Numbered from the stretch's first letter, positions 6,892 to 14,534 are shown. The stretch: DNA of 64,000 nt from Nakamurella flava (GCF_005298075.1 NZ_SZZH01000001.1:2108001-2172000); one strand, 5' to 3'. Program-made: numbers and translations. Notes: generated from the sequence alone by a model not told the origin.

Positions 6892-8892
6892 TCAGACGCC
6901 GAAGGCCAGCGCCATGTCGTCGGTGGAGTTCCGGGCCGAGGTCTTGGTCACCGCCTCGTCGGTCGACTCCGGAGCATCGGAGTCCGTCGCCACCGCCTCA
7001 TCCGGGGAGGGCGCGACGATCGCCGGGTCGATGCGCATGACCGAGTACCCGGCCACCGAGCCCGCCCCGAAGCCGGGGGCGAAGATCCACATCGGCCGGT
7101 CGATGACCTTGTCGGCCACCGCGTCGGCGATGGCGATCGGGATGCTCGCCGACGACGTGTTGCCCATGGTCTCGATGTTGAAGTACAGCTTGTCGGCCGA
7201 CAGCCCGGCCCGCTTGGCCAGGTCGATCACCATCGTCTTGTTGGCCTGGTGCGGGACGACGAGTTCGACGGTGTCCCAGGCGGTCTCGGCGCGACCGGTG
7301 GTGTCCGGCAGGTTCGAGAGCTCCTCGATCATCTGCGCCAGGTAGCGGCCGGCCAACGACTTCACCTCGGGCCCGTAGACCGTGATGTTGTTGTCGAACG
7401 ACGGGTTGGGCCAGATGATCGAGTTGACCTGGGTCACGGGTCCGCCGGCGTAGGTTTGCAGCAGGTCGAAGTCGCCCGACTCGCCCTCGGGGGCCGGCGC
7501 GATGACCAGGGCCGCGGCGCCGTCACCGAAGATCATCCGGGACGGACGGACGGTGCCGATCTTGTCGGAGAACTTCTCCCCGCAGACCAGCAGCACCGGC
7601 CGGTTGACCTCCTGCAGGAGTCGGACCGCCTCGGCCAGCCCGTAGGGCAGACCGGCGCAGGCGGCGATGAGATCGACCGAGCAATGGGTCTGCTGCAGCC
7701 CCAGCTGACCGGTGATCCAGGTCGCCGTCGACGGCATCATCCGGGCGCTGGTGCACGAGCAGAACAGCACCGCCCCGATCTCCTCCGGCCGGCGGCCGGC
7801 GTGCGCCAGGGCCGCCTTGGCCGCGTCCAACGAGATCTCCTCCAGCTCGCGCGCGGTGTAGCGGCGCTGCTCGATCCCGGTCTTGGTGCTGATCTCGTCG
7901 GCGCTCATCGGCGACCAGCTGTAGGCCGAGTTGCGGATGAGATCGTCGTTGGTGCAGACGTACTCGCCCTTGACGACGGCCAGCGCCTCGATCTTGGGCT
8001 TGATCGCGAACGCCTCGTGGACGTTGACCGGCGGATACGGCGAGATGGGGTCGACCGCATCGATGCCCTTGGACAGCTCGGCCGTCCGCACCCGGGCGTC
8101 CTGCACCCCGTCGGCTCCGGCGGCCTTCATCTTGCTGACGAAGCGCACGACGTCCCGGTTGCGGGGCAGGTACAGCACGACGATGTCGTCGTCGGACAGC
8201 TCGCCGACCGGAGTCAGCCGGACGCTGTCGCCCTTCCACGGGTACTCGTTGTGCAGCACCATCGACCAGCGCTGCAGGGCCTCAAGCTCGGGCACCGCGT
8301 TGTCGACGTCGAGGATCTCCTCGTAGCCGAAGAAGGTGTAGTCCGGGTCGTAGTCGGCCAGCGTGAACGTCAGCTGCGCCGGCTCGGCCAGCGCCTCGGC
8401 GATGGTCGGCTTCACCGACGGCAGCGTGGTCGCGTCGAACGTCCGGTGGCTGTAGGCGTTGAACAGCAGCTTCCAGACCTTGTCCTCCGACTCGGCGTCC
8501 CAGGTCGGTGGAAGCGAGGCGTAGGCCTCGGCCACGGCCGTCACCTTGGCGTCCTTGTCGTCCCAGGGGGCGACGATCGGCAGGAAGATGTCGCTGCGGT
8601 TGCGGGGAACGTCCTTCCACCGCATCGGCTGCTTGTCGTACATGGTCATGGCGAAGCGGTTGACCCAGAACAGGTTCAGGGCGATGTCGCGCATCAGGTC
8701 GCCGCGGCTGGCGTACTTGCCATCGCGCGCCCGCTGGAGGATGTCGCTGCCCTTCGGGGCCTTCGTCTCGAAGTCGCGCCGGATGACGCTGTCCAGCTGC
8801 TCCTCCGAATCGATGACCGAGAAGTCGAGGTCGGGCAGGAAGTTGGACGGGAACACCAACCGTCCGTGCTGGTTGACGACGAAGGGCTGCAT
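6892..8892 (-). CDS. KAS III-like ketoacyl synthase with about 300-residue N-terminal extension
   Basis: 666 residues from the ATG at 8892, which has GGAG five bases upstream; a GTG 14 codons earlier is the alternative. The C-terminal half is a thiolase-fold beta-ketoacyl synthase of the FabH type. The catalytic triad is Cys412 (IAACAGLPYG), His548 (VVPHQANKTM) and Asn578 (ETMGNTSSASIP). The His-Asn distance is 30 residues, as in FabH, and KTGIEQRRYT and IFGDGAAALVI are further FabH-like motifs. The first 300 residues are not recognised. They contain ADYDPDYTFFGYEEIL and the YLPRNRDVVRFVSKMKAAG stretch and are rich in Trp and Tyr. The acidic C-terminal tail (residues 625-666) looks disordered. 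It would condense an acyl-CoA or acyl-ACP with an extender. The product is unknown. The neighbourhood (PhaB-like reductase, phasins, PHA synthase) suggests hydroxyacyl precursors or a specialised lipid. Confidence 0.75.
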   Translation of the reverse strand: MQPFVVNQHGRLVFPSNFLPDLDFSVIDSEEQLDSVIRRDFETKAPKGSDILQRARDGKYASRGDLMRDIALNLFWVNRFAMTMYDKQPMRWKDVPRNRSDIFLPIVAPWDDKDAKVTAVAEAYASLPPTWDAESEDKVWKLLFNAYSHRTFDATTLPSVKPTIAEALAEPAQLTFTLADYDPDYTFFGYEEILDVDNAVPELEALQRWSMVLHNEYPWKGDSVRLTPVGELSDDDIVVLYLPRNRDVVRFVSKMKAAGADGVQDARVRTAELSKGIDAVDPISPYPPVNVHEAFAIKPKIEALAVVKGEYVCTNDDLIRNSAYSWSPMSADEISTKTGIEQRRYTARELEEISLDAAKAALAHAGRRPEEIGAVLFCSCTSARMMPSTATWITGQLGLQQTHCSVDLIAACAGLPYGLAEAVRLLQEVNRPVLLVCGEKFSDKIGTVRPSRMIFGDGAAALVIAPAPEGESGDFDLLQTYAGGPVTQVNSIIWPNPSFDNNITVYGPEVKSLAGRYLAQMIEELSNLPDTTGRAETAWDTVELVVPHQANKTMVIDLAKRAGLSADKLYFNIETMGNTSSASIPIAIADAVADKVIDRPMWIFAPGFGAGSVAGYSVMRIDPAIVAPSPDEAVATDSDAPESTDEAVTKTSARNSTDDMALAFGV

Positions 8893-9257
8893 GCGATCTC
8901 CGGGGGGTGGGAGCGGATCTTCTTCGATGGCCACGCTGACTGTCCGGCCGTCCCCGCGCGGCGGGAAACCGACCGCTTCGGGTATAGCAGCGACGGCCCC
9001 GTTCCGCTCAGCGGAGACAGCCGGTTGAGAGCCGGTTCATAGGCCACGACCTGCGCACATAGGTCGTGGGTCACATCCGACAGGCCGGGCGGGAGCCCGG
9101 CCGGTAGGGTCGGCGTGCCGTTCGTCCGGGGCCGTGCGACCGGGTTCTTGCGACCCGTTGGCCGGCATCGGTGGCCGCGGCCGTCGACGGCAGCTGCCCG
9201 GCCCGTCACCGGCGGCGGGCGGCACCCACGGTCGCCCCACCGAGCCTGGAGACGCAC
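8893..9257. other. intergenic region between divergent KAS III-like and PhaB-like genes
   Basis: 365 bases without a convincing gene. The only clear structure is the inverted repeat at 9044-9069, described separately. No good -10/-35 pair stood out. Confidence 0.6.
9044..9069. promoter_or_regulatory. inverted repeat, possible operator
   Basis: CCACGACCT (9044-9052) and AGGTCGTGG (9061-9069) are perfect nine-base arms separated by eight bases. Its midway position between two divergent genes is where TetR- or GntR-type operators are commonly found. No regulator gene is adjacent, so the role is inferred. Confidence 0.35.
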
Positions 9258-10130
9258 ATGTCCATCGACGCCCCTTCCACTCCGATTCCGGGCGCCGACA
9301 GCGCCGCGATCCCCGACGGCTCGCCGACCGGCCGGATCGGCGACAAGCTCGCCGGTCGGGTCGCGCTGGTCACCGGCGGCACCCGCGGGATCGGTGCCGC
9401 GATCGCCCACAGCCTGGCCGCCCAGGGCGCCGCCGTCGCCGCCGGCTACAGCGGCAACGTCGGCAAGGCCGAGCAGTTCGCCGCGGAGTTCCCCGGCATC
9501 TTCGGCGCGGACACCCGCGTGACGGTCCACCAGGGCAACGTCGCTTCCCCGGAGGACTGCCGCCGGGTCATCGCCGAGGTGCTCGAGCAGCACGGCCGCC
9601 TCGACATCCTCGTCAACAACGCCGGCATCACCATCGACAAGACGGTGCTGAAGCTGACCGACGACGACTGGTACAAGGTGCTCGCGGTCAACCTCTCCGG
9701 GGCGTTCTTCCTCTCCCAGGCGGCGCTGGCCCACATGGCCGAACGCGGGACCGGCCGGATCATCAACGTGTCGTCGATCATCGGCGAGATGGGCAACATC
9801 GGGCAGGCCAACTACGCGGCCTCCAAGTCGGGGCTCTTCGGCCTGACCAAGACCATGGCCCGGGAGGCCGCCTTCCTCCTGGAGCGCTCCGGCAAGCTCG
9901 CGGACGACTCGGTCGGACTGACCGTCAACACCGTCACCCCCGGCTACATCAGCACGGAGATGGTGCAGACCGTGCCCGAGAAGGTGCTGGAGCGCATCAA
10001 GGGTCAGATCCCGCTGCGCCGCCTCGGCCGGCCCGAGGAGATCGCCCGGGTCGTCCACTTCCTCGCGTCCGACGCCTCCTCCTACATCACCGGCCAGATC
10101 TGGGGGGTCAACGGCGGGATGGACATGTGA
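9258..10130 (+). CDS. short-chain dehydrogenase, acetoacetyl-CoA reductase PhaB-like
   Basis: 290 residues, ATG with GGAGA nine bases upstream. Classical SDR motifs: TGGTRGIG (cofactor binding, near residue 40), NNAG, a catalytic Ser in NVSSIIGEMGN, YAASK with Tyr and Lys, and PGYISTEM. The segments NAGITIDKTVLKLTDDDW and NGGMDM closely resemble acetoacetyl-CoA reductases (PhaB), which use NADPH to make (R)-3-hydroxyacyl-CoA for PHA synthesis. The protein is about 40 residues longer than typical PhaB, owing to a Pro/Ala-rich N-terminal tail and a short insertion near ERSGKLADDSVG. FabG-type ketoacyl-ACP reductase is an alternative, as the families overlap. It is divergent from the KAS III-like gene and upstream of a phasin gene and phaC. 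Confidence 0.8.
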   Translation: MSIDAPSTPIPGADSAAIPDGSPTGRIGDKLAGRVALVTGGTRGIGAAIAHSLAAQGAAVAAGYSGNVGKAEQFAAEFPGIFGADTRVTVHQGNVASPEDCRRVIAEVLEQHGRLDILVNNAGITIDKTVLKLTDDDWYKVLAVNLSGAFFLSQAALAHMAERGTGRIINVSSIIGEMGNIGQANYAASKSGLFGLTKTMAREAAFLLERSGKLADDSVGLTVNTVTPGYISTEMVQTVPEKVLERIKGQIPLRRLGRPEEIARVVHFLASDASSYITGQIWGVNGGMDM

Positions 10131-10154
10131 CACCGCCATCCCGGCCACCAGGAT

Positions 10155-10170
10155 TGTGACGTGCGTCACG
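10155..10170. promoter_or_regulatory. CRP-like palindrome (TGTGA-N6-TCACG)
   Basis: Nine of ten positions match the CRP/GlxR consensus TGTGA-N6-TCACA, and the inner 14 bases form a perfect palindrome. It lies 50 bases upstream of the GCTAAC cluster of the phasin gene at 10345. Confidence 0.5.
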
Positions 10171-10220
10171 CCCGGAGGCCGACGTGGCGCCCCTCACTGC
10201 GAGGTCGGAACGCTTGCCGG

Positions 10221-10250
10221 TTAGCTGGCTAATCTGCTAACTTGCTAACA
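10221..10250. promoter_or_regulatory. GCTAAC operator cluster upstream of second phasin gene
   Basis: Three GCTAAY hexamers start at 10228, 10236 and 10244, exactly eight bases apart, preceded by one inverted copy (TTAGCT, 10221-10226). The 14-mer at 10228-10241 is identical to that at 5466-5479. The eight-base rhythm suggests cooperative binding of a repeated protein unit, most simply the XRE regulator at 11152. Confidence 0.6.
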
Positions 10251-10344
10251 ACGGGGCCGAACGCTGGCTCCGAGACGGACCGTTCCGGGCGCCCTGCGCC
10301 GGAGCCCCGTCACCGACCAGCCACCTCGATGATGGGAGAGCCAC

Positions 10345-10713
10345 ATGGCCACCAACACCGCCACCAAGGCCGCTCAGAACGGCGCTGCCGCCACCGACGC
10401 CGCCTTCAAGGCCGCCACCGACGCCGCCACCGACTTCGCCCGCACCGCGTCCGAGGCCTTCGCCCCGACCATGGAGAAGGCCACCGGCCAGGTCCAGGAG
10501 TACGTCGACGTCACGTTCGCGCAGGCCAAGAAGTCCTCGCTGGCCATGCTGGACGCCTTCGACGCCGGCCTGGACGTGACCCTGGGTCTGCACAAGCAGC
10601 TCGCCCACATCTCCGACGTGGACTGGGTCAAGGACGCCGTCGCCCGCTACACCGATGTCGCCGCCCAGGCCGGTGCGAACTACTCGCGCGCCGCCCGTGA
10701 GCTGCTGAAGTAA
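10345..10713 (+). CDS. phasin family protein (PHA granule-associated)
   Basis: 122 residues, ATG preceded by GGGAGAG. The N-terminal 35 residues are Ala/Thr-rich with regular ATDAA and ATDFART repeats, followed by amphipathic helices with FAPTMEKATGQVQEYVD, AQAKKSSLAMLDAFDAGLD and HISDVDWVKDAVARYTD, and a final RAARELLK. It resembles actinobacterial phasins and the HbhA/MLDS-type proteins that coat PHA granules or lipid droplets. It lies between a PhaB-like reductase and an XRE regulator followed by phaC. Pairing of such a protein with an adjacent XRE regulator is known from Rhodococcus (MLDS and MLDSR). Upstream are a CRP-like site and a GCTAAC cluster; downstream is a canonical terminator. 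Confidence 0.8.
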   Translation: MATNTATKAAQNGAAATDAAFKAATDAATDFARTASEAFAPTMEKATGQVQEYVDVTFAQAKKSSLAMLDAFDAGLDVTLGLHKQLAHISDVDWVKDAVARYTDVAAQAGANYSRAARELLK

Positions 10714-10727
10714 GTCCCACCTGCTGT

Positions 10728-10773
10728 GCACTCGGCGCAGTCGACCTCCGGGTCGGCTGCGCCGAGTGCTTTT
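10728..10773 (+). terminator. rho-independent terminator after phasin gene
   Basis: A 13-base perfect stem (GCACTCGGCGCAG with its complement), extended by further pairs around a short loop and followed by TTTT. It is the most canonical terminator in the window. Confidence 0.85.
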
Positions 10774-10918
10774 CCGGGTCCGGTGGGCGGCCGGCGAAGC
10801 GCTCGCCGACCACCCCGGGACGGCCGGCCGACCCGGCTCGCGAGGGTGGGCCAGACCCCCGACCCGCTGGCTAACGCGCGAACCCTAGCGCGCCCGCGAC
10901 ACGACATTTCCCCTGACG

Positions 10919-10934
10919 AGTGAGGTGGGTCACA
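10919..10934. promoter_or_regulatory. CRP-like palindrome (AGTGA-N6-TCACA)
   Basis: Nine of ten consensus positions match. It lies 33 bases before the GCTAAC pair upstream of the XRE gene, repeating the order seen at both phasin promoters. Confidence 0.45.
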
Positions 10935-10967
10935 CCCGGCTGTGGCCGGGCGTACGCTCGCCATCGC

Positions 10968-10982
10968 GCTAACACAGCTAAC
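10968..10982. promoter_or_regulatory. GCTAAC pair upstream of XRE regulator gene
   Basis: GCTAAC at 10968-10973 and 10977-10982, starts nine bases apart, with another copy at 10870-10875. This suggests autoregulation by the XRE protein. The nine-base spacing differs from the eight-base spacing at the phasin genes. Confidence 0.45.
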
Positions 10983-11151
10983 GGCGGTGCACATTCACCG
11001 CCCGGCCCGACGCAGGCGAACCCCGCCGAGGTCGGTCCATCCGAACGCATACTGCAATCGCCGTCACGGTTGCCGGGAACACCCTCTGGTGGGACCGGAT
11101 CCGGCGGCTCGCACACACGGGCGGCACCCCGCCCGGAGAGGACAGGTACCG

Positions 11152-11532
11152 ATGAGCGCGGGTTGGCCCGACGCCCCCAGCCTGGGGGAGATGATCCGGC
11201 GGCAGCGGGAACTGGCGCAGCTGCCCATGCGGCAACTGGCCGCGATGTCCGGCATCTCGAACCCGTACCTGTCCCAGATCGAACGTGGTCTGCGGGATCC
11301 CTCCGACCAGGTGCTCAACGCGATCGCCGACTCGCTCGAGCTCTCGGCCGAGGCCCTGCGGCCGCCGCCCCGCCCGCTCGCCGAGGACGAGCAGCCCGCG
11401 GTGATGACGGCCATCGAGGAGGACCCGGACCTGACCCCGGCCCAGCGCAAGGCACTCACCGAGTCCTACCTGGCGTTCCGCCAGCTCACCGGCGAACGCC
11501 GCCGCAACCGGGGTCGCGGCCAGCGATCCTGA
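11152..11532 (+). CDS. XRE-family transcriptional regulator (putative phasin/granule regulator)
   Basis: 126 residues from the ATG at 11152 (GGAGAGG upstream); a longer open frame runs through its regulatory region. Residues 10-68 form an XRE helix-turn-helix: LGEMIRRQRELAQLPMRQLA, then MSGISNPYLSQIERG and DQVLNAIADSLELSAEAL. The C-terminal half has an acidic PAVMTAIEEDPDLTPAQR segment and a basic tail (GERRRNRGRGQRS). The architecture resembles mycobacterial Rv0474, which sits beside hbhA, and Rhodococcus MLDSR, which controls a lipid-droplet protein. Here too it lies beside a phasin gene. Its own upstream region and both phasin promoters share GCTAAC repeats, which I infer are its binding sites. 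phaC follows after 205 bases. Confidence 0.8.
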   Translation: MSAGWPDAPSLGEMIRRQRELAQLPMRQLAAMSGISNPYLSQIERGLRDPSDQVLNAIADSLELSAEALRPPPRPLAEDEQPAVMTAIEEDPDLTPAQRKALTESYLAFRQLTGERRRNRGRGQRS

Positions 11533-11565
11533 ACGACGACCGCGGGGCCGGACCCCGCGCCACCG

Positions 11566-11664
11566 TCGGTCCCCTCCGATGGGCCCCGCCCGGGCCCACC
11601 CCCACGACAAGCAGCTCGGTCCCCTCCGATGGGCCCCGCCCGGCCCACCCCCACGACAAGCAGC
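11566..11664. repeat. two tandem copies of a 50-bp repeat
   Basis: Copy 1 (11566-11615) and copy 2 (11616-11664) are identical except for one missing G in a G run. The unit begins TCGGTCCCCTCCGATGGGCC and ends CCACGACAAGCAGC. It lies between the XRE gene and phaC and has no coding signal. Confidence 0.85.
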
Positions 11665-11737
11665 AGACTCCGACCGATCCCGGCCGGAGCCCCGGTGAGC
11701 CGGTCAGTGTTGACCGGCAGGCTACGAGGAGCGTGCG

Positions 11738-13522
11738 ATGTCCGCCGCTACAGAGGAATCCCCGTCGACCGTCGTCGCGACCGTCCCCCGCCTGTGGGAA
11801 CTGGTCGACGACCGGACACGGGAACAGTTCGCCGAGAGCATCGGTCGGCTGGCCGACCGCCTGGACCGCGGCGTGATCGGCCAGTACGACCAGGCGTCGA
11901 TGCTGCCGTCCCTCGCCCGGTTGTCCAGCTACTGGGCCACCCACCCGGACCGCATGATGCAGGCGTCCCTGCGCTGGACCGGCCAGGCGTGGCAGGCCTG
12001 GATGGCCGCCGGGGCCCGCGCCCTGGGCGCCGACGTCCCCGGCCCGGTGGAGCCGCCACGGGACAAGCGGTTCGCCGACAAGGCCTGGACCGACTCACCT
12101 GCCTACTGGTTCCTGCACCAGCAGCACCTGCTGCTCGAGCAGGCCGTCGCCGAGTTCGTCGACGACGCGGAGCTGAGCGACAGTGACCACCAGAAGGCGA
12201 CTTTCGCTCTGAAGACCATCGTCGACGCGGTGAGTCCCACCAACTTCCCCGCCACCAACCCGACCGTCATCAAACGCGCCGTCGAGACCGGCGGGCAGTC
12301 GGTGGCCAAGGGCGCCCGGACGTTCGTCCACGACATGCTGGTCAACGAGGGACAGCCCGAGCAGTTCGCCAAGGGCGTCTACGAGGTCGGGCGCGAGCTC
12401 GCCGTGACCCCCGGAAAGGTCGTGTTCCGCAACGACCTGATGGAGCTGCTGCAGTACTCCCCGACCACCGAGACCGTGCACGAGATCCCGTTGCTGGTCA
12501 GCCCGCCGTGGATCAACAAGTACTACGTCATGGACCTCTCGCCGGGTCGCAGCCTCGTGCAGTGGGCGGTGGACCACGGGCACACCGTGTTCCTCATCAG
12601 CTACCGCAACCCCGACCAGACCATGGCCGACGTGTCGATGGACGACTACCTGCTGTCCGGCCCGATGAAGGCGCTCGACGTCATCGGCGACATCACCGGC
12701 TCGCCGAAGGTCAACCTGCTGGCCCTGTGTCTGGGCGGCACCCTGGCCATGTCGACCCTGGGCTACCTGCATGCCATCGGTGACGACCGGGTCAACAGCG
12801 CCACGTTCCTGAACACCCTGGTCGATTTCTCCGAACCCGGAGCGCTGGGCGTCTTCACCGACGAGCGTTCGGTGGCCAAGCTCGAGAAGTCCATGGCCAA
12901 GACGGGTTTCCTGCCCGGCGGATCGATGCGCAAGACCTTCGACCTGCTCCGCGGCAACGACCTGATCTGGAACTACGTCGTCAACAACTGGCTGCTCGGC
13001 CAGGACCCGCCGGCGTTCGACCTGCTCACCTGGAACGCGGACTCGACCCGCATGCCGGCCGACATGCATTCCTTCTATCTGCGCAGCTGCTACCTGGACA
13101 ACCAGCTGGCCACCGGCCGGATGGAACTGGCCGGGACGCACCTCGACATCTCCGAGCTCGACCAGGACATGTACTTCCTGGCCGCCGAGCAGGACCACAT
13201 CGCGCCCTGGCGCAGCTCGTACCGGGGCGCCCGTCTGCCCAAGGGCGACGTCCGGTTCGTGCTGTCCAACTCCGGCCACATCGCCGGCATCGTCAACCCG
13301 CCGAACCCCAAGTCCCGGCACTGGGTGGGCACGACCGACGAGCTGCCGGCCGACCCCGACCAGTGGAAGGCCGAGGCGACCATGCACCCGGTCACCTGGT
13401 GGGAGGACTGGGCCGAGTGGATCGGCGAGCGCGCCGGCCTGTTGACCACCCCGCCCCCCAGCGGTTCGGACGACTACCCCGCCCTGGGCGACGCCCCGGG
13501 CACCTACGTCCTCGGCACCTGA
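11738..13522 (+). CDS. phaC: poly(3-hydroxyalkanoate) synthase, class I-like
   Basis: 594 residues; ATG preceded by GAGGAG. It polymerises (R)-3-hydroxyacyl-CoA into PHA at the granule surface. The N-terminal domain (about 1-200) includes WTDSPAYWFLHQQHLL and NFPATNPTVIKRAVETGG, typical of PhaC. The alpha/beta-hydrolase catalytic domain has the modified lipase box LCLGGTLA with nucleophile Cys331, Asp486 (EQDHIAPW) and His514 (SNSGHIAGIVNPP). Between them are PPWINKYYVMDLSPG and VFLISYRNPDQTM, both strongly conserved. Length fits class I/II enzymes that work without PhaE or PhaR subunits. A terminator follows, so it is probably transcribed alone or with the XRE gene. No thiolase (phaA) is visible; two candidate reductases are nearby. 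Confidence 0.95.
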   Translation: MSAATEESPSTVVATVPRLWELVDDRTREQFAESIGRLADRLDRGVIGQYDQASMLPSLARLSSYWATHPDRMMQASLRWTGQAWQAWMAAGARALGADVPGPVEPPRDKRFADKAWTDSPAYWFLHQQHLLLEQAVAEFVDDAELSDSDHQKATFALKTIVDAVSPTNFPATNPTVIKRAVETGGQSVAKGARTFVHDMLVNEGQPEQFAKGVYEVGRELAVTPGKVVFRNDLMELLQYSPTTETVHEIPLLVSPPWINKYYVMDLSPGRSLVQWAVDHGHTVFLISYRNPDQTMADVSMDDYLLSGPMKALDVIGDITGSPKVNLLALCLGGTLAMSTLGYLHAIGDDRVNSATFLNTLVDFSEPGALGVFTDERSVAKLEKSMAKTGFLPGGSMRKTFDLLRGNDLIWNYVVNNWLLGQDPPAFDLLTWNADSTRMPADMHSFYLRSCYLDNQLATGRMELAGTHLDISELDQDMYFLAAEQDHIAPWRSSYRGARLPKGDVRFVLSNSGHIAGIVNPPNPKSRHWVGTTDELPADPDQWKAEATMHPVTWWEDWAEWIGERAGLLTTPPPSGSDDYPALGDAPGTYVLGT

Positions 13523-13550
13523 CGCACCGGCGCCTCCTCCGAGAAGACCG

Positions 13551-13576
13551 CACCGGGGCGGTGTTCCGCCCCGGTG
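13551..13576 (+). terminator. hairpin terminator after phaC
   Basis: Perfect 11-base arms CACCGGGGCGG and CCGCCCCGGTG with loop TGTT, 29 bases after the phaC stop. Confidence 0.7.
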
Positions 13577-13674
13577 TCGCGGGTCGACCACTCTCGTCGA
13601 CCCGCCGTACCACCCGCACCACCTGATTCCGTCACCCACCATCCACACCATCACCAGCAGTGAAAGGGTCCGCC

Positions 13675-14424
13675 ATGTCCGATCGGTACAGCGTTTCGAA
13701 GGCCGTCGTCACCGGAGGCGCACAGGGGCTCGGCGAGGCCATCGCCCTGCGGCTGGCCAGCGAGGGCCTGTCGGTCGCCGTCCTGGACCGCAACGCCGAC
13801 GGCGCGCGGGCCACCGCCGACCGCATCTCGAGCCAGACCGGTTCGCCCGTCTTCGGTTTCGGCTGTGACGTCAGCGACCGCGGGCAGGTCAAGGAGGCGT
13901 TCGCGCAGGCCGCCGAGGCGATGGACGGCATCGACACCTACATCGGCAACGCGGGCATCACCCGGGACCGGATGTTCCACAAGCTGACCGACGACGACTG
14001 GGACCAGGTCATCGCCGTCAACCTCACCGGAGTGTTCGAAGGTCTGCGCGCCGCGGCGCCGTGGCTGCGGACCGAAGGACCGGGCCGCGTCGTCCTCATC
14101 TCGTCGATCGTGGCCAAGGCCGGCAACCTCGGCCAGATGAACTACATCGCCGCCAAGGCCGGCGTCGTCGGCCTGGTCCGCGCGGGCGCGCTCGAACTGG
14201 CCCGCTTCAACGTGACCGTCAACGGCATCCGCCCCGGGTTCATCGAGACCCCGATGACCGCGGCGATGACCAAGGAGGCCTACGAGGCCACCATGACCAG
14301 CAACCCGCTGGGTCGCGCCGGCCAGCCGGAGGACATCGCCGGGGCGGTCGCCTACCTCTGTTCGACGGACGCGAGCTTCGTCACCGGCCACATCCTCGAC
14401 GTGAACGGCGGCATGGCCCTCTAG
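13675..14424 (+). CDS. short-chain dehydrogenase, 3-oxoacyl-CoA/ACP reductase (PhaB/FabG-like)
   Basis: 249 residues; the ATG at 13675 has GAAAGGG eight bases before it, while the GTG five codons upstream overlaps that site. Motifs: TGGAQGLGEA (cofactor), the NAG in GNAGITRDRMFHKLTDDDW, LISSIVAKAGN with the catalytic Ser, YIAAK with Tyr and Lys, PGFIETPM and the C-terminal DVNGGMAL. This is the standard length and pattern of acetoacetyl-CoA reductases and FabG proteins. Its place right after phaC favours supply of (R)-3-hydroxyacyl-CoA. It differs from the 9258-10130 reductase in lacking the long N-terminal tail and insertion. A phaC terminator lies in between, so it has its own promoter or depends on read-through. 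Confidence 0.82.
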   Translation: MSDRYSVSKAVVTGGAQGLGEAIALRLASEGLSVAVLDRNADGARATADRISSQTGSPVFGFGCDVSDRGQVKEAFAQAAEAMDGIDTYIGNAGITRDRMFHKLTDDDWDQVIAVNLTGVFEGLRAAAPWLRTEGPGRVVLISSIVAKAGNLGQMNYIAAKAGVVGLVRAGALELARFNVTVNGIRPGFIETPMTAAMTKEAYEATMTSNPLGRAGQPEDIAGAVAYLCSTDASFVTGHILDVNGGMAL

Positions 14425-14447
14425 GCCGGCGTCACCCGCACCGACCT

Positions 14448-14487
14448 GCCCCGTCCCCGATCGCCGCGCGCGGTCGGGGGGCGGGGC
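14448..14487 (+). terminator. G/C-rich hairpin terminator
   Basis: Arms beginning GCCCCGTCCCCGATCGC pair with the segment ending GGTCGGGGGGCGGGGC, with a few mismatches and G-U pairs. It lies 24 bases after the reductase stop. Confidence 0.5.
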
Positions 14488-14534
14488 ATCCCACTGTCCG
14501 GGCCCGGTCGGGCCCGGTGGTGTGGGGGCCCGGT

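Larger units (their letters stand above)
10714..11151. other. intergenic region between phasin gene and XRE regulator gene
   Basis: 438 bases. It holds, in order, the phasin terminator (10728-10773), an isolated GCTAAC (10870-10875), a CRP-like site (10919-10934) and two GCTAAC copies (10968-10982). I see no further gene in it. Confidence 0.7.
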
